A stretch of DNA of 7,448 nucleotides, taken from positions 1-7,448 of the forward strand of contig CAAEEC010000250.1 of the NCBI GenBank assembly GCA_900754755.1, read 5' to 3'. Both the position numbers and the translations under genes were made by a program. Source of the stretch: Clostridia bacterium. Lineage in GTDB: Bacteria > Bacillota > Clostridia > Christensenellales > Aristaeellaceae. The notes under the pieces are model-generated. The model was not told where the DNA came from, did not search any database, and saw nothing but the letters and a program-made list of their open reading frames with translations. Shown piece after piece: positions 1-6,344 of the stretch. How positions within the stretch are numbered: the stretch's first letter is position 1; every line of letters starts with the position of its first letter.

Positions 1-389
1 GCTTCCAGGCCGCGGCCTCGCAGCGCTCGATCGCCAACTGGGTTTCCAAATTCAACACCACGGACATCGGCTATTATTTCAACGCGGACCAGATCGGCGC
101 CACGCCCTGGAACGACGCGGAAAAGCTGTGGTGGCATTCGCCCATTCGCTACGCGGACAAGGCCACTACGCCCACGCTCTTCATCCATTCCGATGAGGAT
201 TACCGCTGCTGGCTGGCCGAGGGGCTGCAAATGTTCACGGCCCTCAAATACCACGGCGTGGAAGCGCGGCTGTGCCTGTTCCACGGCGAAAACCACGAGC
301 TTTCGCGCAGCGGCAAGCCCTGCCATCGCGTGCGGCGGCTGGAAGAGATCACCCGCTGGTTCGATAGCCACCTAAAGGCCCATGGATAA
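1..389 (+). CDS. S9-family serine peptidase (acylaminoacyl-peptidase/prolyl oligopeptidase type), C-terminal part
   Basis: This is the 3' end of a gene whose start lies outside the window. Reading from base 3 gives about 128 residues ending at TAA 387-389. The fragment is the end of an alpha/beta-hydrolase domain of the S9 family, which removes residues or acylated residues from the N-terminus of short peptides, usually in the cytoplasm. Two members of the catalytic triad are visible. The Asp is in HSDEDYR (GAT at 198-200) and the His is in GENHELSRSG (CAC at 294-296). The nucleophilic Ser (a GxSxGG elbow in this family) should lie just upstream of the window. The SIANWVSKFNTTDIGYYF stretch near the left edge is typical of bacterial S9C-type enzymes. 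The last 8 bases overlap the start of the helicase gene, which suggests coupled translation. The family call is firm, but the exact substrate cannot be told. Confidence 0.88.
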   Translation, partial: FQAAASQRSIANWVSKFNTTDIGYYFNADQIGATPWNDAEKLWWHSPIRYADKATTPTLFIHSDEDYRCWLAEGLQMFTALKYHGVEARLCLFHGENHELSRSGKPCHRVRRLEEITRWFDSHLKAHG

Positions 390-3300
390 GGCGCTTTCGC
401 TCTTCGGCCCGCATACGGCCCAGTGGTTTGAAAGTTGCGTGGGCCAGCCCACCCGCGTGCAGGCGGAGGGCTGGCCCGCCATCGCGCGCGGCGAAACCGC
501 GCTGATCGCCGCGCCCACGGGCACGGGCAAGACGCTCACCGCGTTTTTGTGGTTCATCGACCGCCTGACGGGCCTGGCCGCGCGCGGCGCGCTGGAAGAA
601 AAGACCTATGTGCTCTACATTTCCCCGCTCAAGGCGCTGGGCAACGACATCGAGGCCAACCTGCGCCGCCCGCTGGCGGGCATCGCGGCGCGCATGGCGC
701 AAAGCGGGCTTGCGCCCCAGGAAATCCGCGTGGCCGTGCGCAACGGGGATACGCCGCCCGCCGAACGCCGCGCCCTGTTGCGCCACCCGGCGCACATCCT
801 GATCACCACGCCCGAATCGCTCTATCTGTTCCTTTCCACCGAGGCGGGCCGCGCGCTGCTGGACGGCGTGGAGGCCGTGATCGTGGATGAATTGCACGCG
901 CTGATCGACACCAAGCGCGGCGTACACCTGATGCTCTCGCTTGAGCGGCTGAACGCGCTCGCGGGCCGCGCGCTGCCGCGCATCGGCCTTTCGGCCACCA
1001 TTGCCCCGCTATCCGTGGCCGCGGCATGCCTAGCCGGTTGGCAAGATGGCGCGCCCCGGCCCGTGACCGTGGTCGCGCCGGAGATCCGCAAGGCGGCGGA
1101 CATCCGGGTGGAGGCCGCCGTGGAGGATTTCCGCTCCCTGCCCGAAGGCAGCGTCTGGCCGGAGATCTTCCGCCATGTATACGAATCCGCCCGCCGCGCG
1201 CGCACCACGCTCGTGTTCTGCGAGGGCCGCGCCACCTGCGAAAAGATGGCGCACGGCCTCAACCAACTGGGCGGCGAGGGCTTCGCGCGCACGCACCACG
1301 GCTGCGTTTCCCGCGAGCAGCGGCTGGAAGCCGAACGGCAACTCAAATCGGGCGAGTTGCGCGTGCTGTGCGCCACCTCCTCCATGGAGTTGGGCATCGA
1401 CGTGGGCGAAATCGATCTCGTGGTGCAAATCGGCGCGCCCAGCGCCATCTCCCGCGCGCTGCAGCGCCTGGGCCGCGCCGGGCACCGGCCGGACGAGGTG
1501 AGCGTGATGCGCCTGTATCCGCGCGAAATGGGCGAAATCCTGCCTACGGCCTTCATCGCGCGCGGCGCAATCGAAAAAACCATCGAATCCGTGCGCCCGC
1601 CGCGCCTGTGCCTGGACGTGCTGGCGCAGCATTTGGTTTCCATGGCCGTGGAAACGCGCTACAGCGTGGAGGACGCTTTGCGCCTCGCGCGGCAGGCGTA
1701 CAGCTACCGCGAGCTTTCGCGCGAGCAGGTGGAGAACGTGCTTTGCATGCTGGCGGGCGATTTCGAGCGCGCGGCGGACGCGCCCGCCTCCCCGCGCCTG
1801 GATTACGACCGCGCGAACGGCGTCGTAACCGGCACGCCCTACAGCCGCATGCTGGCGCTGATGTCCGGCGGCACGATTCCCGACCGGGGCTGGTTTGGCG
1901 TGTACCTGGAGGACGGCACGCGCCTGGGCGAGCTGGACGAGGAATTCGTCTTTGAGGCCCGGCTGGGCGACCGCTTTTTGCTGGGCGCGTTTAGCTGGCA
2001 GATTGTGAACATCACGCGCGACCGGGTGCTCGTGCGCCCCTGCGACGCGGGCGGCGCGCAACCACCCTTCTGGCGCGGGGACGGTATGGGCCGCCCCTAC
2101 GAAACCGGCCTGCTCTTTGGTCGCTACTGGCGCGAACTGGAGGACGCCGCGCGCGCCCACCGGCTGGAAAGCGCGCTCGTGCCGTTCGCGCTCTCGCCCG
2201 ACGGCAGGGCCAACGCCGCGCGCCGCGTGCGCGACCAATTGGATGCCCTGGGCGCTCTGCCCACCGACAGGGCCATCCTGGCCGAGCACTTTTCCAGCGA
2301 GGATGGCGGCGAAAGCCTGCTCTTTCACAGCGTCTTTGGCCGCCGGGTCAACCTGCCGCTGGGGCTGCTGTTGGAAGAAGCCGCCACCGCCGAGACGGGC
2401 GCGCTCGTGCGCATGCACTGCGACGACGACGGCATCCTTTTGCACTTCACCGGCGGTGAAGCGCCGCGGGACGGCCTGCTCGAGCGCCTGGGCGCAAAAG
2501 ACGTGCGCGCGCGCGTGGCCCGGCTGTTGCCTGCCTCCGCGCTGTTTTCCATGGCGTTTCGCTACAACGCCTATCGCGCCCTGATGATGGGCGTGCGCCG
2601 GGGCGGCCGCCTGCCCCTGTGGGTGCAGCGCCTGCGCGGGGCGCAGACCTTCGCCCGCGCGGCGCAATCGGCCAACCACCCCCTGTTGTGGGAAACCCTG
2701 CGCGAGTGCATGGAGGATTATACGGACATCGCCGCCCTGGAAAGCGTGCTCTCCGGCATCGCGCGCAGCGGCATCGCCGTGCGGGAAACGCACGCCGAAC
2801 GCCCCTCGCCCATGGCCGCGGCGCTTAGGCGGCAGTTTGAGGCGGCGGAAATGTACGATTATACGCCGCAAACCGGCGCGCAGCCCGGGCCAATTCCCCT
2901 GCCCGCCGCCCCGGGGGCCGCTGTGGACGCTTCCGCCCTGCGCGAGGCCAGCGCGCCGCGCAGCATTTCCAGCGCGCAGGCGCTGCACGCTCTGCTCCTC
3001 AACGAGGGCGACCTCGTGCCCGGCGATGTGGACGCGCCCATCGAATGGCTGGAATCGCTGGCGGCGCAGGGCCGCGCGCTGTACATCGAACCCGGCCTGT
3101 GGATCTGCGCGGAGGAAGCGGAACTGTACCGCGCCGCGCTGGAAGAGGGCGACCCGGCGGCCCGGGAACGCCTGGCCCGGCGCTGCCTGCGCTATCGCGG
3201 CCCGCTCACCGCGGATGTCCTGGCCGAACGCTATGGCTGGCCGGAAGAGTTGGCGCAATCCCTGCTCTCCGCGCTGGAAACCGCGGGCACCGCCATCGCC

Positions 3301-4506
3301 TGCGAGGGCGGCTACGTGCACCGCGATGTGTACGACCGCGCGCGTCGCATCGTCGTGCGCCGCCAGCGCGCGGCGGTGGTGACCGCGCCGCCCGAGCGCT
3401 TTGTGGAAATGGTGCTCGCGCGCAACCAGAGCGCGGGCGCGGCGGCCGAACGGCTTTCGCAGGCCGTGCGCCGCCTGGCGGGGCTCGCCCTGCCTCTCGC
3501 GCACTGGGAAGGCGCGGTGCTGCCCGGCCGCAGCCTGGGCTACCGGCCCGATATGCTCGACGCCCTACTCGCGCGCGGCGAAGCCGTGTGGCGCGTTTTG
3601 CCCGGCGAACCCACGCTCCTGCGCTTTCTTTCGCCCGAAGCCATCGATTGGAACGCGCTGCCCGCGGGCTTTGACGATCCCGCTCTGTCCGAAGAGGAGC
3701 GCGCCATGCTGGCGCTGCTCTCCCGCCGGGGCGCGAGCTTTGCCAGCGCGCTCGGCCCCAACGCGCTGCCCGCCCTGATGCGCCTTGCGGCCAAGGGACT
3801 GGTGCGCTGCGATTCCTTCGCGCCCGTGCGCGCGTTGCTGGAAGGCAAGGAGCCGGAAGCGCCCAAGCAGCGCGCCCGCGTCCGCGCCAAGCTCAGCGCC
3901 GCGGGCCGCTGGGAAATCGCCCGGCCCGCGCAAGAAGGCGAACTCGCCGCGCGCATGGAAACCGCCTTCGAGCGCTGGGGCATCCTCTGCCGGGAAACCG
4001 CCCGGCTGGAGGGCATTCCCTGGGTGGAAGCGCTCGCCCGCCTGCGCGTGCAGGAATACACGGGCGAGGTGCGCCGCGGCTATTTTGTGCGCGCGCTTTC
4101 GGGCGCGCAGTTCGTGCGCGAAGCGGAACTGCCGCGCGTGGCGGCGGCGCTTGAAAGCGACGGCGCGATTGTGCGCGCCGTCAGCGCGTGCGATCCTCTG
4201 CTGGCTTGGGGGCTTCTCGTGCCGCCGCCCGAAGAAGCCGCCTTTGTGCGCGTGCCCGGCAACGCGCTGGTGCTGGTGGGCGGGCGCGTCGCGCTCATCG
4301 CCGAGCGGCAGGGCCGCCGCTTGCGCGTGATCGAGGAAAATTCCCTGCCGGAAACCGTGCCCGCGCTGGCGCGCGCCTATCTGGCGGGCCAGTTGTTCCC
4401 ACGCCTCAACGCCCTGTGCGTGAAAGAAGCGCCCGCCTGCGCCGTACCCGCGCTGGAACAAGCCGGGTTCCGCCGCGAAATGCTGGATTATGTGCTGCGG
4501 CGCTGA
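382..4506 (+). CDS. lhr: Lhr-type ATP-dependent DEAD/DEAH-box helicase
   Basis: This is a 1,374-residue superfamily 2 helicase of the Lhr (large helicase-related) group. These enzymes are ATP-driven 3'-to-5' translocases that unwind DNA or RNA:DNA duplexes and are linked to DNA repair. The motifs run in order: Q-motif Gln27, Walker A APTGTGKT 44-51, Ia SPLKAL 81-86, Ib TTPES 142-146, DELH box 169-172, SAT 204-206, motif IV around LVFCEGR 277-283, motif V ATSSMELGIDVG 331-342 and motif VI QRLGRAGHR 361-369. Lhr-specific blocks follow: RLGELDEEFVFEARLGDRF (from about 514), PFWRGDGMGRP (from about 562) and FHSVFGRRVNLP (about 649-660). From about residue 830 comes the long C-terminal region with repeated winged-helix units. 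It includes RYRGPLTADVLAERYGWP and ends in the Lhr-like EQAGFRREMLDYVLRR. The length is slightly below the 1,500 or so residues of well-studied bacterial Lhr proteins. In this frame TAA at 373-375 lies just upstream, so ATG 382 is the first ATG available. It places the N-terminus as in relatives and overlaps the peptidase stop. Some Lhr C-terminal regions are reported to have uracil-DNA glycosylase activity; I cannot tell whether this one does. Confidence 0.95.
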   Translation: MDKALSLFGPHTAQWFESCVGQPTRVQAEGWPAIARGETALIAAPTGTGKTLTAFLWFIDRLTGLAARGALEEKTYVLYISPLKALGNDIEANLRRPLAGIAARMAQSGLAPQEIRVAVRNGDTPPAERRALLRHPAHILITTPESLYLFLSTEAGRALLDGVEAVIVDELHALIDTKRGVHLMLSLERLNALAGRALPRIGLSATIAPLSVAAACLAGWQDGAPRPVTVVAPEIRKAADIRVEAAVEDFRSLPEGSVWPEIFRHVYESARRARTTLVFCEGRATCEKMAHGLNQLGGEGFARTHHGCVSREQRLEAERQLKSGELRVLCATSSMELGIDVGEIDLVVQIGAPSAISRALQRLGRAGHRPDEVSVMRLYPREMGEILPTAFIARGAIEKTIESVRPPRLCLDVLAQHLVSMAVETRYSVEDALRLARQAYSYRELSREQVENVLCMLAGDFERAADAPASPRLDYDRANGVVTGTPYSRMLALMSGGTIPDRGWFGVYLEDGTRLGELDEEFVFEARLGDRFLLGAFSWQIVNITRDRVLVRPCDAGGAQPPFWRGDGMGRPYETGLLFGRYWRELEDAARAHRLESALVPFALSPDGRANAARRVRDQLDALGALPTDRAILAEHFSSEDGGESLLFHSVFGRRVNLPLGLLLEEAATAETGALVRMHCDDDGILLHFTGGEAPRDGLLERLGAKDVRARVARLLPASALFSMAFRYNAYRALMMGVRRGGRLPLWVQRLRGAQTFARAAQSANHPLLWETLRECMEDYTDIAALESVLSGIARSGIAVRETHAERPSPMAAALRRQFEAAEMYDYTPQTGAQPGPIPLPAAPGAAVDASALREASAPRSISSAQALHALLLNEGDLVPGDVDAPIEWLESLAAQGRALYIEPGLWICAEEAELYRAALEEGDPAARERLARRCLRYRGPLTADVLAERYGWPEELAQSLLSALETAGTAIACEGGYVHRDVYDRARRIVVRRQRAAVVTAPPERFVEMVLARNQSAGAAAERLSQAVRRLAGLALPLAHWEGAVLPGRSLGYRPDMLDALLARGEAVWRVLPGEPTLLRFLSPEAIDWNALPAGFDDPALSEEERAMLALLSRRGASFASALGPNALPALMRLAAKGLVRCDSFAPVRALLEGKEPEAPKQRARVRAKLSAAGRWEIARPAQEGELAARMETAFERWGILCRETARLEGIPWVEALARLRVQEYTGEVRRGYFVRALSGAQFVREAELPRVAAALESDGAIVRAVSACDPLLAWGLLVPPPEEAAFVRVPGNALVLVGGRVALIAERQGRRLRVIEENSLPETVPALARAYLAGQLFPRLNALCVKEAPACAVPALEQAGFRREMLDYVLRR

Positions 4507-4534
4507 AAAAGCGCGCTGAAAGAAATGCTGGAAG

Positions 4535-4541
4535 AAGGGAG
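4535..4541 (+). promoter_or_regulatory. Ribosome binding site that decides the Fic start
   Basis: AAGGGAG ends 10 bases before ATG 4552. It favours that codon over the upstream in-frame ATG at 4525, which has only weak purines before it, and over ATG 4561, which is 19 bases away. Confidence 0.55.
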
Positions 4542-4551
4542 AAATTCGCGC

Positions 4552-5556
4552 ATGGAAGAGATGTATGCGCCGCCTTTTCGCATGACGGAGGAAATCACCA
4601 ATCTTGTGATTGAAATTGGCGAATGCGTTGGCAAAATCAGCGTGAGCGACGCCGCGACCAAGGATCCCAAATTGCGGCGCGTCAACCGCATGCAAACCAT
4701 CCACGCCACGTTGGCCATCGAGCAAAACGCGCTTACTCTCGAACAGGTGACCGCCGTGATTCAAGGCAAACGGGTGCTCGCGCCGCCGCAGGACATTTGC
4801 GAAGTGAAAAATGCCTATGAGGCCTACGAGCACATGCGGGAATTCGACCCTTACAGCATGGAGGATTTGCTCAAGGCGCATCGCTTTATGATGCGCGGCC
4901 TGGTGGAGGAAGCCGGTTGCCTGCGCACGTCCAATGTGGGCGTATATGCGCAAGACCGGCTGGTGCATATGGCCCCGCCCGCGGAGCGCGTGGGCGATTT
5001 GATGCGCCAGCTGTTTCGCTGGTTGCGCACTTCTCGCCTGCATCCGCTGGTGAAATCCTGCATTTTTCACTATGAATTGGAATTCATCCATCCTTTTGCC
5101 GATGGCAATGGCCGAATGGGCCGCTTGTGGCACTGCTTGATTTTGCAGCGGTGGCAGCCTTTCTTTGCGTATCTTCCCATCGAAACGCTGATCCATGAAA
5201 AGCAAGAAGGCTATTACCAAGCGATTCAGGCCGCCACCGCCGCGGGAGAATCCGCGCCCTTTGTCGCCTTTCTGCTGCAAACCATCCGCGCCGCTCTGGC
5301 GGAATTTTCCTCGGTTTCTCCGGCGCGTGTCGGAGAAAATGTCGGAGAAGATGTCGGAGAAAGCCAGCCGCTGGAAGAGCGGTGCCTCGATTTGCTGCGC
5401 CGGCATCCCCGCATGAGCGCAAGGGAACTGGCCCAGGCCCTAGGCGTATCCGCCCGGCATGTGGAGCGCTTGCTGGCCGCTGGCAAAAAGAAGGGCCGCC
5501 TGCGCCGCGTGGGCGCGGCCAGGAACGGCCATTGGGAAGTGCTCAAGGAGGAGTAA
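4552..5556 (+). CDS. Fic-domain protein with C-terminal winged helix (probable AMP/NMP transferase)
   Basis: This is a 334-residue Fic protein. Fic enzymes usually transfer AMP (sometimes another nucleotide or phosphate) from a nucleotide donor to a hydroxyl side chain of a target protein. The catalytic loop is intact and canonical: HPFADGNGRMGR at 180-191, with catalytic His180, Asp184, Asn186 and Arg191. An N-terminal segment, TLAIEQN (53-59), fits the (S/T)xxxE inhibitory helix of class II Fic proteins. Glu57 would hold the active site closed, although Gln replaces the usual Gly or Asn after it. The Fic fold runs to about residue 250. A repeat linker (260-271) leads to a winged-helix domain (about 275-330, MSARELAQALGVSARHVERLL), which suggests DNA binding or autoregulation. 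The start is chosen at ATG 4552 from its Shine-Dalgarno sequence and from relatives that begin near MYxPPF; ATG 4525 would add nine residues. The gene lies 45 bases after lhr on the same strand, so co-transcription is possible. Hand counts on four 60-base lines give about 47-63% GC, against about 70-72% on two lines of lhr. No Fic antitoxin gene is adjacent; with its own inhibitory motif it may not need one. The target is unknown. Confidence 0.9.
   Translation: MEEMYAPPFRMTEEITNLVIEIGECVGKISVSDAATKDPKLRRVNRMQTIHATLAIEQNALTLEQVTAVIQGKRVLAPPQDICEVKNAYEAYEHMREFDPYSMEDLLKAHRFMMRGLVEEAGCLRTSNVGVYAQDRLVHMAPPAERVGDLMRQLFRWLRTSRLHPLVKSCIFHYELEFIHPFADGNGRMGRLWHCLILQRWQPFFAYLPIETLIHEKQEGYYQAIQAATAAGESAPFVAFLLQTIRAALAEFSSVSPARVGENVGEDVGESQPLEERCLDLLRRHPRMSARELAQALGVSARHVERLLAAGKKKGRLRRVGAARNGHWEVLKEE
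5327..5362 (+). repeat. Three tandem 12-base repeats in the Fic linker
   Basis: Three consecutive units of the form RTGTCGGAGAAR (5327-5338, 5339-5350, 5351-5362) differ only at the first and last base. Each unit is exactly four codons, giving V-G-E-N, V-G-E-D, V-G-E-S (residues 260-271) between the Fic domain and the winged helix. Gain or loss of a unit would keep the frame and change only the linker length. Confidence 0.9.
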
Positions 5557-6103
5557 GCGCGCGCAACGCGCCGTCGCTGAGGCGGGCGATGAAGCGGGCG
5601 ATCACTTTCGGTTCAGTGCGCATGCCCTCGCCGATCCAGGCGCGAATCACGCCCACGCTGCCGTTGGCCATGAAACTATAGAGCAAATCCAGCATTTCGC
5701 GCGGAAGATCCTGGGCCGTGCGCCGCCATTCCTGTAGGCAGGCTTCGCGCGCAGTTTCCATCACGCGGCCCAGGAATTCCTTGTCGCCATGTTCGCTGAA
5801 TAGCACCCCGCACAAATCCCCATTTTGCCGGAGCGTGGTGAAAATGTCCGTGAGCAGCGCGGCCAGCGAGCCCGTGGCAAGCTTGGATTCCAGTGAGGCG
5901 AGCACCTTTTCCAGCAATTCCTGTTCGATCTGTTCCAGCAAATCCGCAGGGCTGGCATAATGGGCGTAAAATGTGCCGCGGTTCACGTCGGCCCGCTCGC
6001 ACAGTTCCTTCACCGTGATGCGGCTCACGTCCTTTTCCCGCATCAATTCCAGCAAGCTGCCGCGTAGCGCGAGCAGCGTGTATTTCACCCTCCGGTCCGG
6101 CAC
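5543..6103 (-). CDS. TetR/AcrR-family transcriptional regulator
   Basis: This is a 186-residue TetR-type repressor that begins with GTG at 6103-6101. The DNA-binding domain is N-terminal: RITVKELCERADVNRGTFYAHY (28-49) is the helix-turn-helix, with recognition helix NRGTFYAHY at 41-49. It is followed by the usual SPADLLEQIEQELLEKV helix. The rest is the helical ligand-binding and dimerisation domain. Its end, FMANGSVGVIRAWIGEGM (144-161), resembles the C-terminal region common in Firmicutes TetR proteins (the PF14278-like type). The GTG start is supported by AGGAG 9 bases upstream. A second GTG five codons inside sits directly against a GGAGG and has no usable spacing. The gene diverges from the dehydrogenase gene across a 241-base region with palindromes, the classic layout for a repressor of itself and its neighbour. 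The coding end overlaps the Fic gene tail-to-tail by 14 bases. The ligand cannot be deduced. Confidence 0.93.
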   Translation of the reverse strand: MPDRRVKYTLLALRGSLLELMREKDVSRITVKELCERADVNRGTFYAHYASPADLLEQIEQELLEKVLASLESKLATGSLAALLTDIFTTLRQNGDLCGVLFSEHGDKEFLGRVMETAREACLQEWRRTAQDLPREMLDLLYSFMANGSVGVIRAWIGEGMRTEPKVIARFIARLSDGALRALTPP

Positions 6104-6112
6104 GCGCGCCCT

Positions 6113-6117
6113 CTCCT
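6113..6117 (-). promoter_or_regulatory. Ribosome binding site for the TetR gene (GTG start)
   Basis: On the - strand, AGGAG lies in the purine run GAGAGGAGAGGG, 9 bases before the GTG at 6103. No in-frame ATG lies near it, so this site decides the start. Confidence 0.65.
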
Positions 6118-6190
6118 CTCGCTTTCAAAAATTCACACTTTGGCCATACGATAACCGACAGATTCCCCCGGTTGTGTACGCTTTCCAACA

Positions 6191-6215
6191 CACGCGTGCA
6201 ATCTGCTGGTTGCGC
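6191..6215. promoter_or_regulatory. Candidate TetR operator: palindromes over the + strand -35 box
   Basis: An imperfect 20-base palindrome spans 6196-6215, with 7 of 10 position pairs complementary. It has GCAA (6198-6201) opposed to TTGC (6210-6213), and its right arm contains the -35 hexamer. It overlaps a perfect 8-base palindrome, CACGCGTG (6191-6198). Size, symmetry and position suit a TetR-dimer operator that would block RNA polymerase. This is inference only, with no known operator to compare. Confidence 0.35.
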
Positions 6216-6238
6216 TTCTTTTCGTTCTTTATTATAAT
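6210..6238 (+). promoter_or_regulatory. Predicted sigma-A-type promoter for the dehydrogenase gene
   Basis: A perfect TATAAT (6233-6238) lies 17 bases after TTGCGC (6210-6215), which matches the TTG of the -35 consensus. Transcription would start near 6245 and leave a leader of about 100 bases before ATG 6345. The spacer is T-rich and the surroundings are much more AT-rich than the genes. Confidence 0.6.
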
Positions 6239-6259
6239 AGAATTGGCCAAGAAAATCAA
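6231..6259 (-). promoter_or_regulatory. Predicted divergent promoter for the TetR gene, sharing the -10 box
   Basis: Read on the - strand, TATAAT is at 6236-6231 and TTGATT (4 of 6 to the consensus) is at 6259-6254, with a 17-base spacer. This -10 box is the reverse reading of the symmetric ATTATAAT that also serves the + strand. Transcription would start near 6225 and leave a leader of about 120 bases to the GTG at 6103. I saw no better - strand promoter nearer the gene. Confidence 0.5.
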
Positions 6260-6271
6260 CACCGTGTGCAA

Positions 6272-6299
6272 TATTTCGGGAAGGATTTCCCGCGAAATA
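6272..6299 (+). promoter_or_regulatory. Inverted repeat / stem-loop in the dehydrogenase leader
   Basis: TATTTCGGGAA (6272-6282) is complementary to TTCCCGCGAAATA (6287-6299) apart from a two-base bulge (GC, 6292-6293), with loop GGAT. It lies downstream of the predicted start of transcription and about 30 bases before the ribosome binding site. It could be a leader hairpin or a second regulator-binding site. No T-run follows, so it is not a classic terminator. Confidence 0.4.
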
Positions 6300-6330
6300 G
6301 CGCGGCATCCGCATCATTCTCTTGCCAGAA

Positions 6331-6337
6331 AGAAGGA
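6331..6337 (+). promoter_or_regulatory. Ribosome binding site for the dehydrogenase gene
   Basis: AGAAGGA ends 7 bases before ATG 6345. It fixes the start there, although the reading frame stays open upstream to 5973. Confidence 0.75.
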
Positions 6338-6344
6338 AAGAACC

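Noticed and set aside
1030..3504. Long open frame on the - strand opposite lhr (824 codons)
   Set aside because: It lies wholly antisense to a helicase with every motif intact, and its translation is low-complexity His/Arg/Ala/Gly-rich with no recognisable domain. This is the usual product of GC-rich third positions.
4525..4551. Earlier ATG for the Fic gene (nine extra residues)
   Set aside because: It is poorly served by a ribosome site, while AAGGGAG sits correctly for ATG 4552. It is not excluded, only less likely.
3565..5406. Long open frame on the - strand opposite the lhr end and the Fic gene (613 codons)
   Set aside because: It crosses two well-supported genes in antisense, shows no domain, and has the composition expected of a mirror frame.
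4535..5556. Fic toxin-antitoxin pair
   Set aside because: There is no small antitoxin-like gene beside it, and the protein carries its own candidate inhibitory motif, so a stand-alone self-regulated Fic fits better.
5559..5571. GCGCG-CAA-CGCGC hairpin just after the Fic stop as a terminator
   Set aside because: It has only five base pairs and no T-run on either strand, and it lies inside the TetR coding end, where GC-rich codons explain it.
6173..6192. TGTGT/ACACA inverted repeat in the divergent region
   Set aside because: The arms are five bases with a ten-base gap and do not extend inward or outward; this is expected by chance.
5973..6344. N-terminal extension of the dehydrogenase from an upstream ATG
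   Set aside because: It would run antisense through the TetR gene and across the promoter. The Rossmann motif and Shine-Dalgarno sequence both fit ATG 6345.
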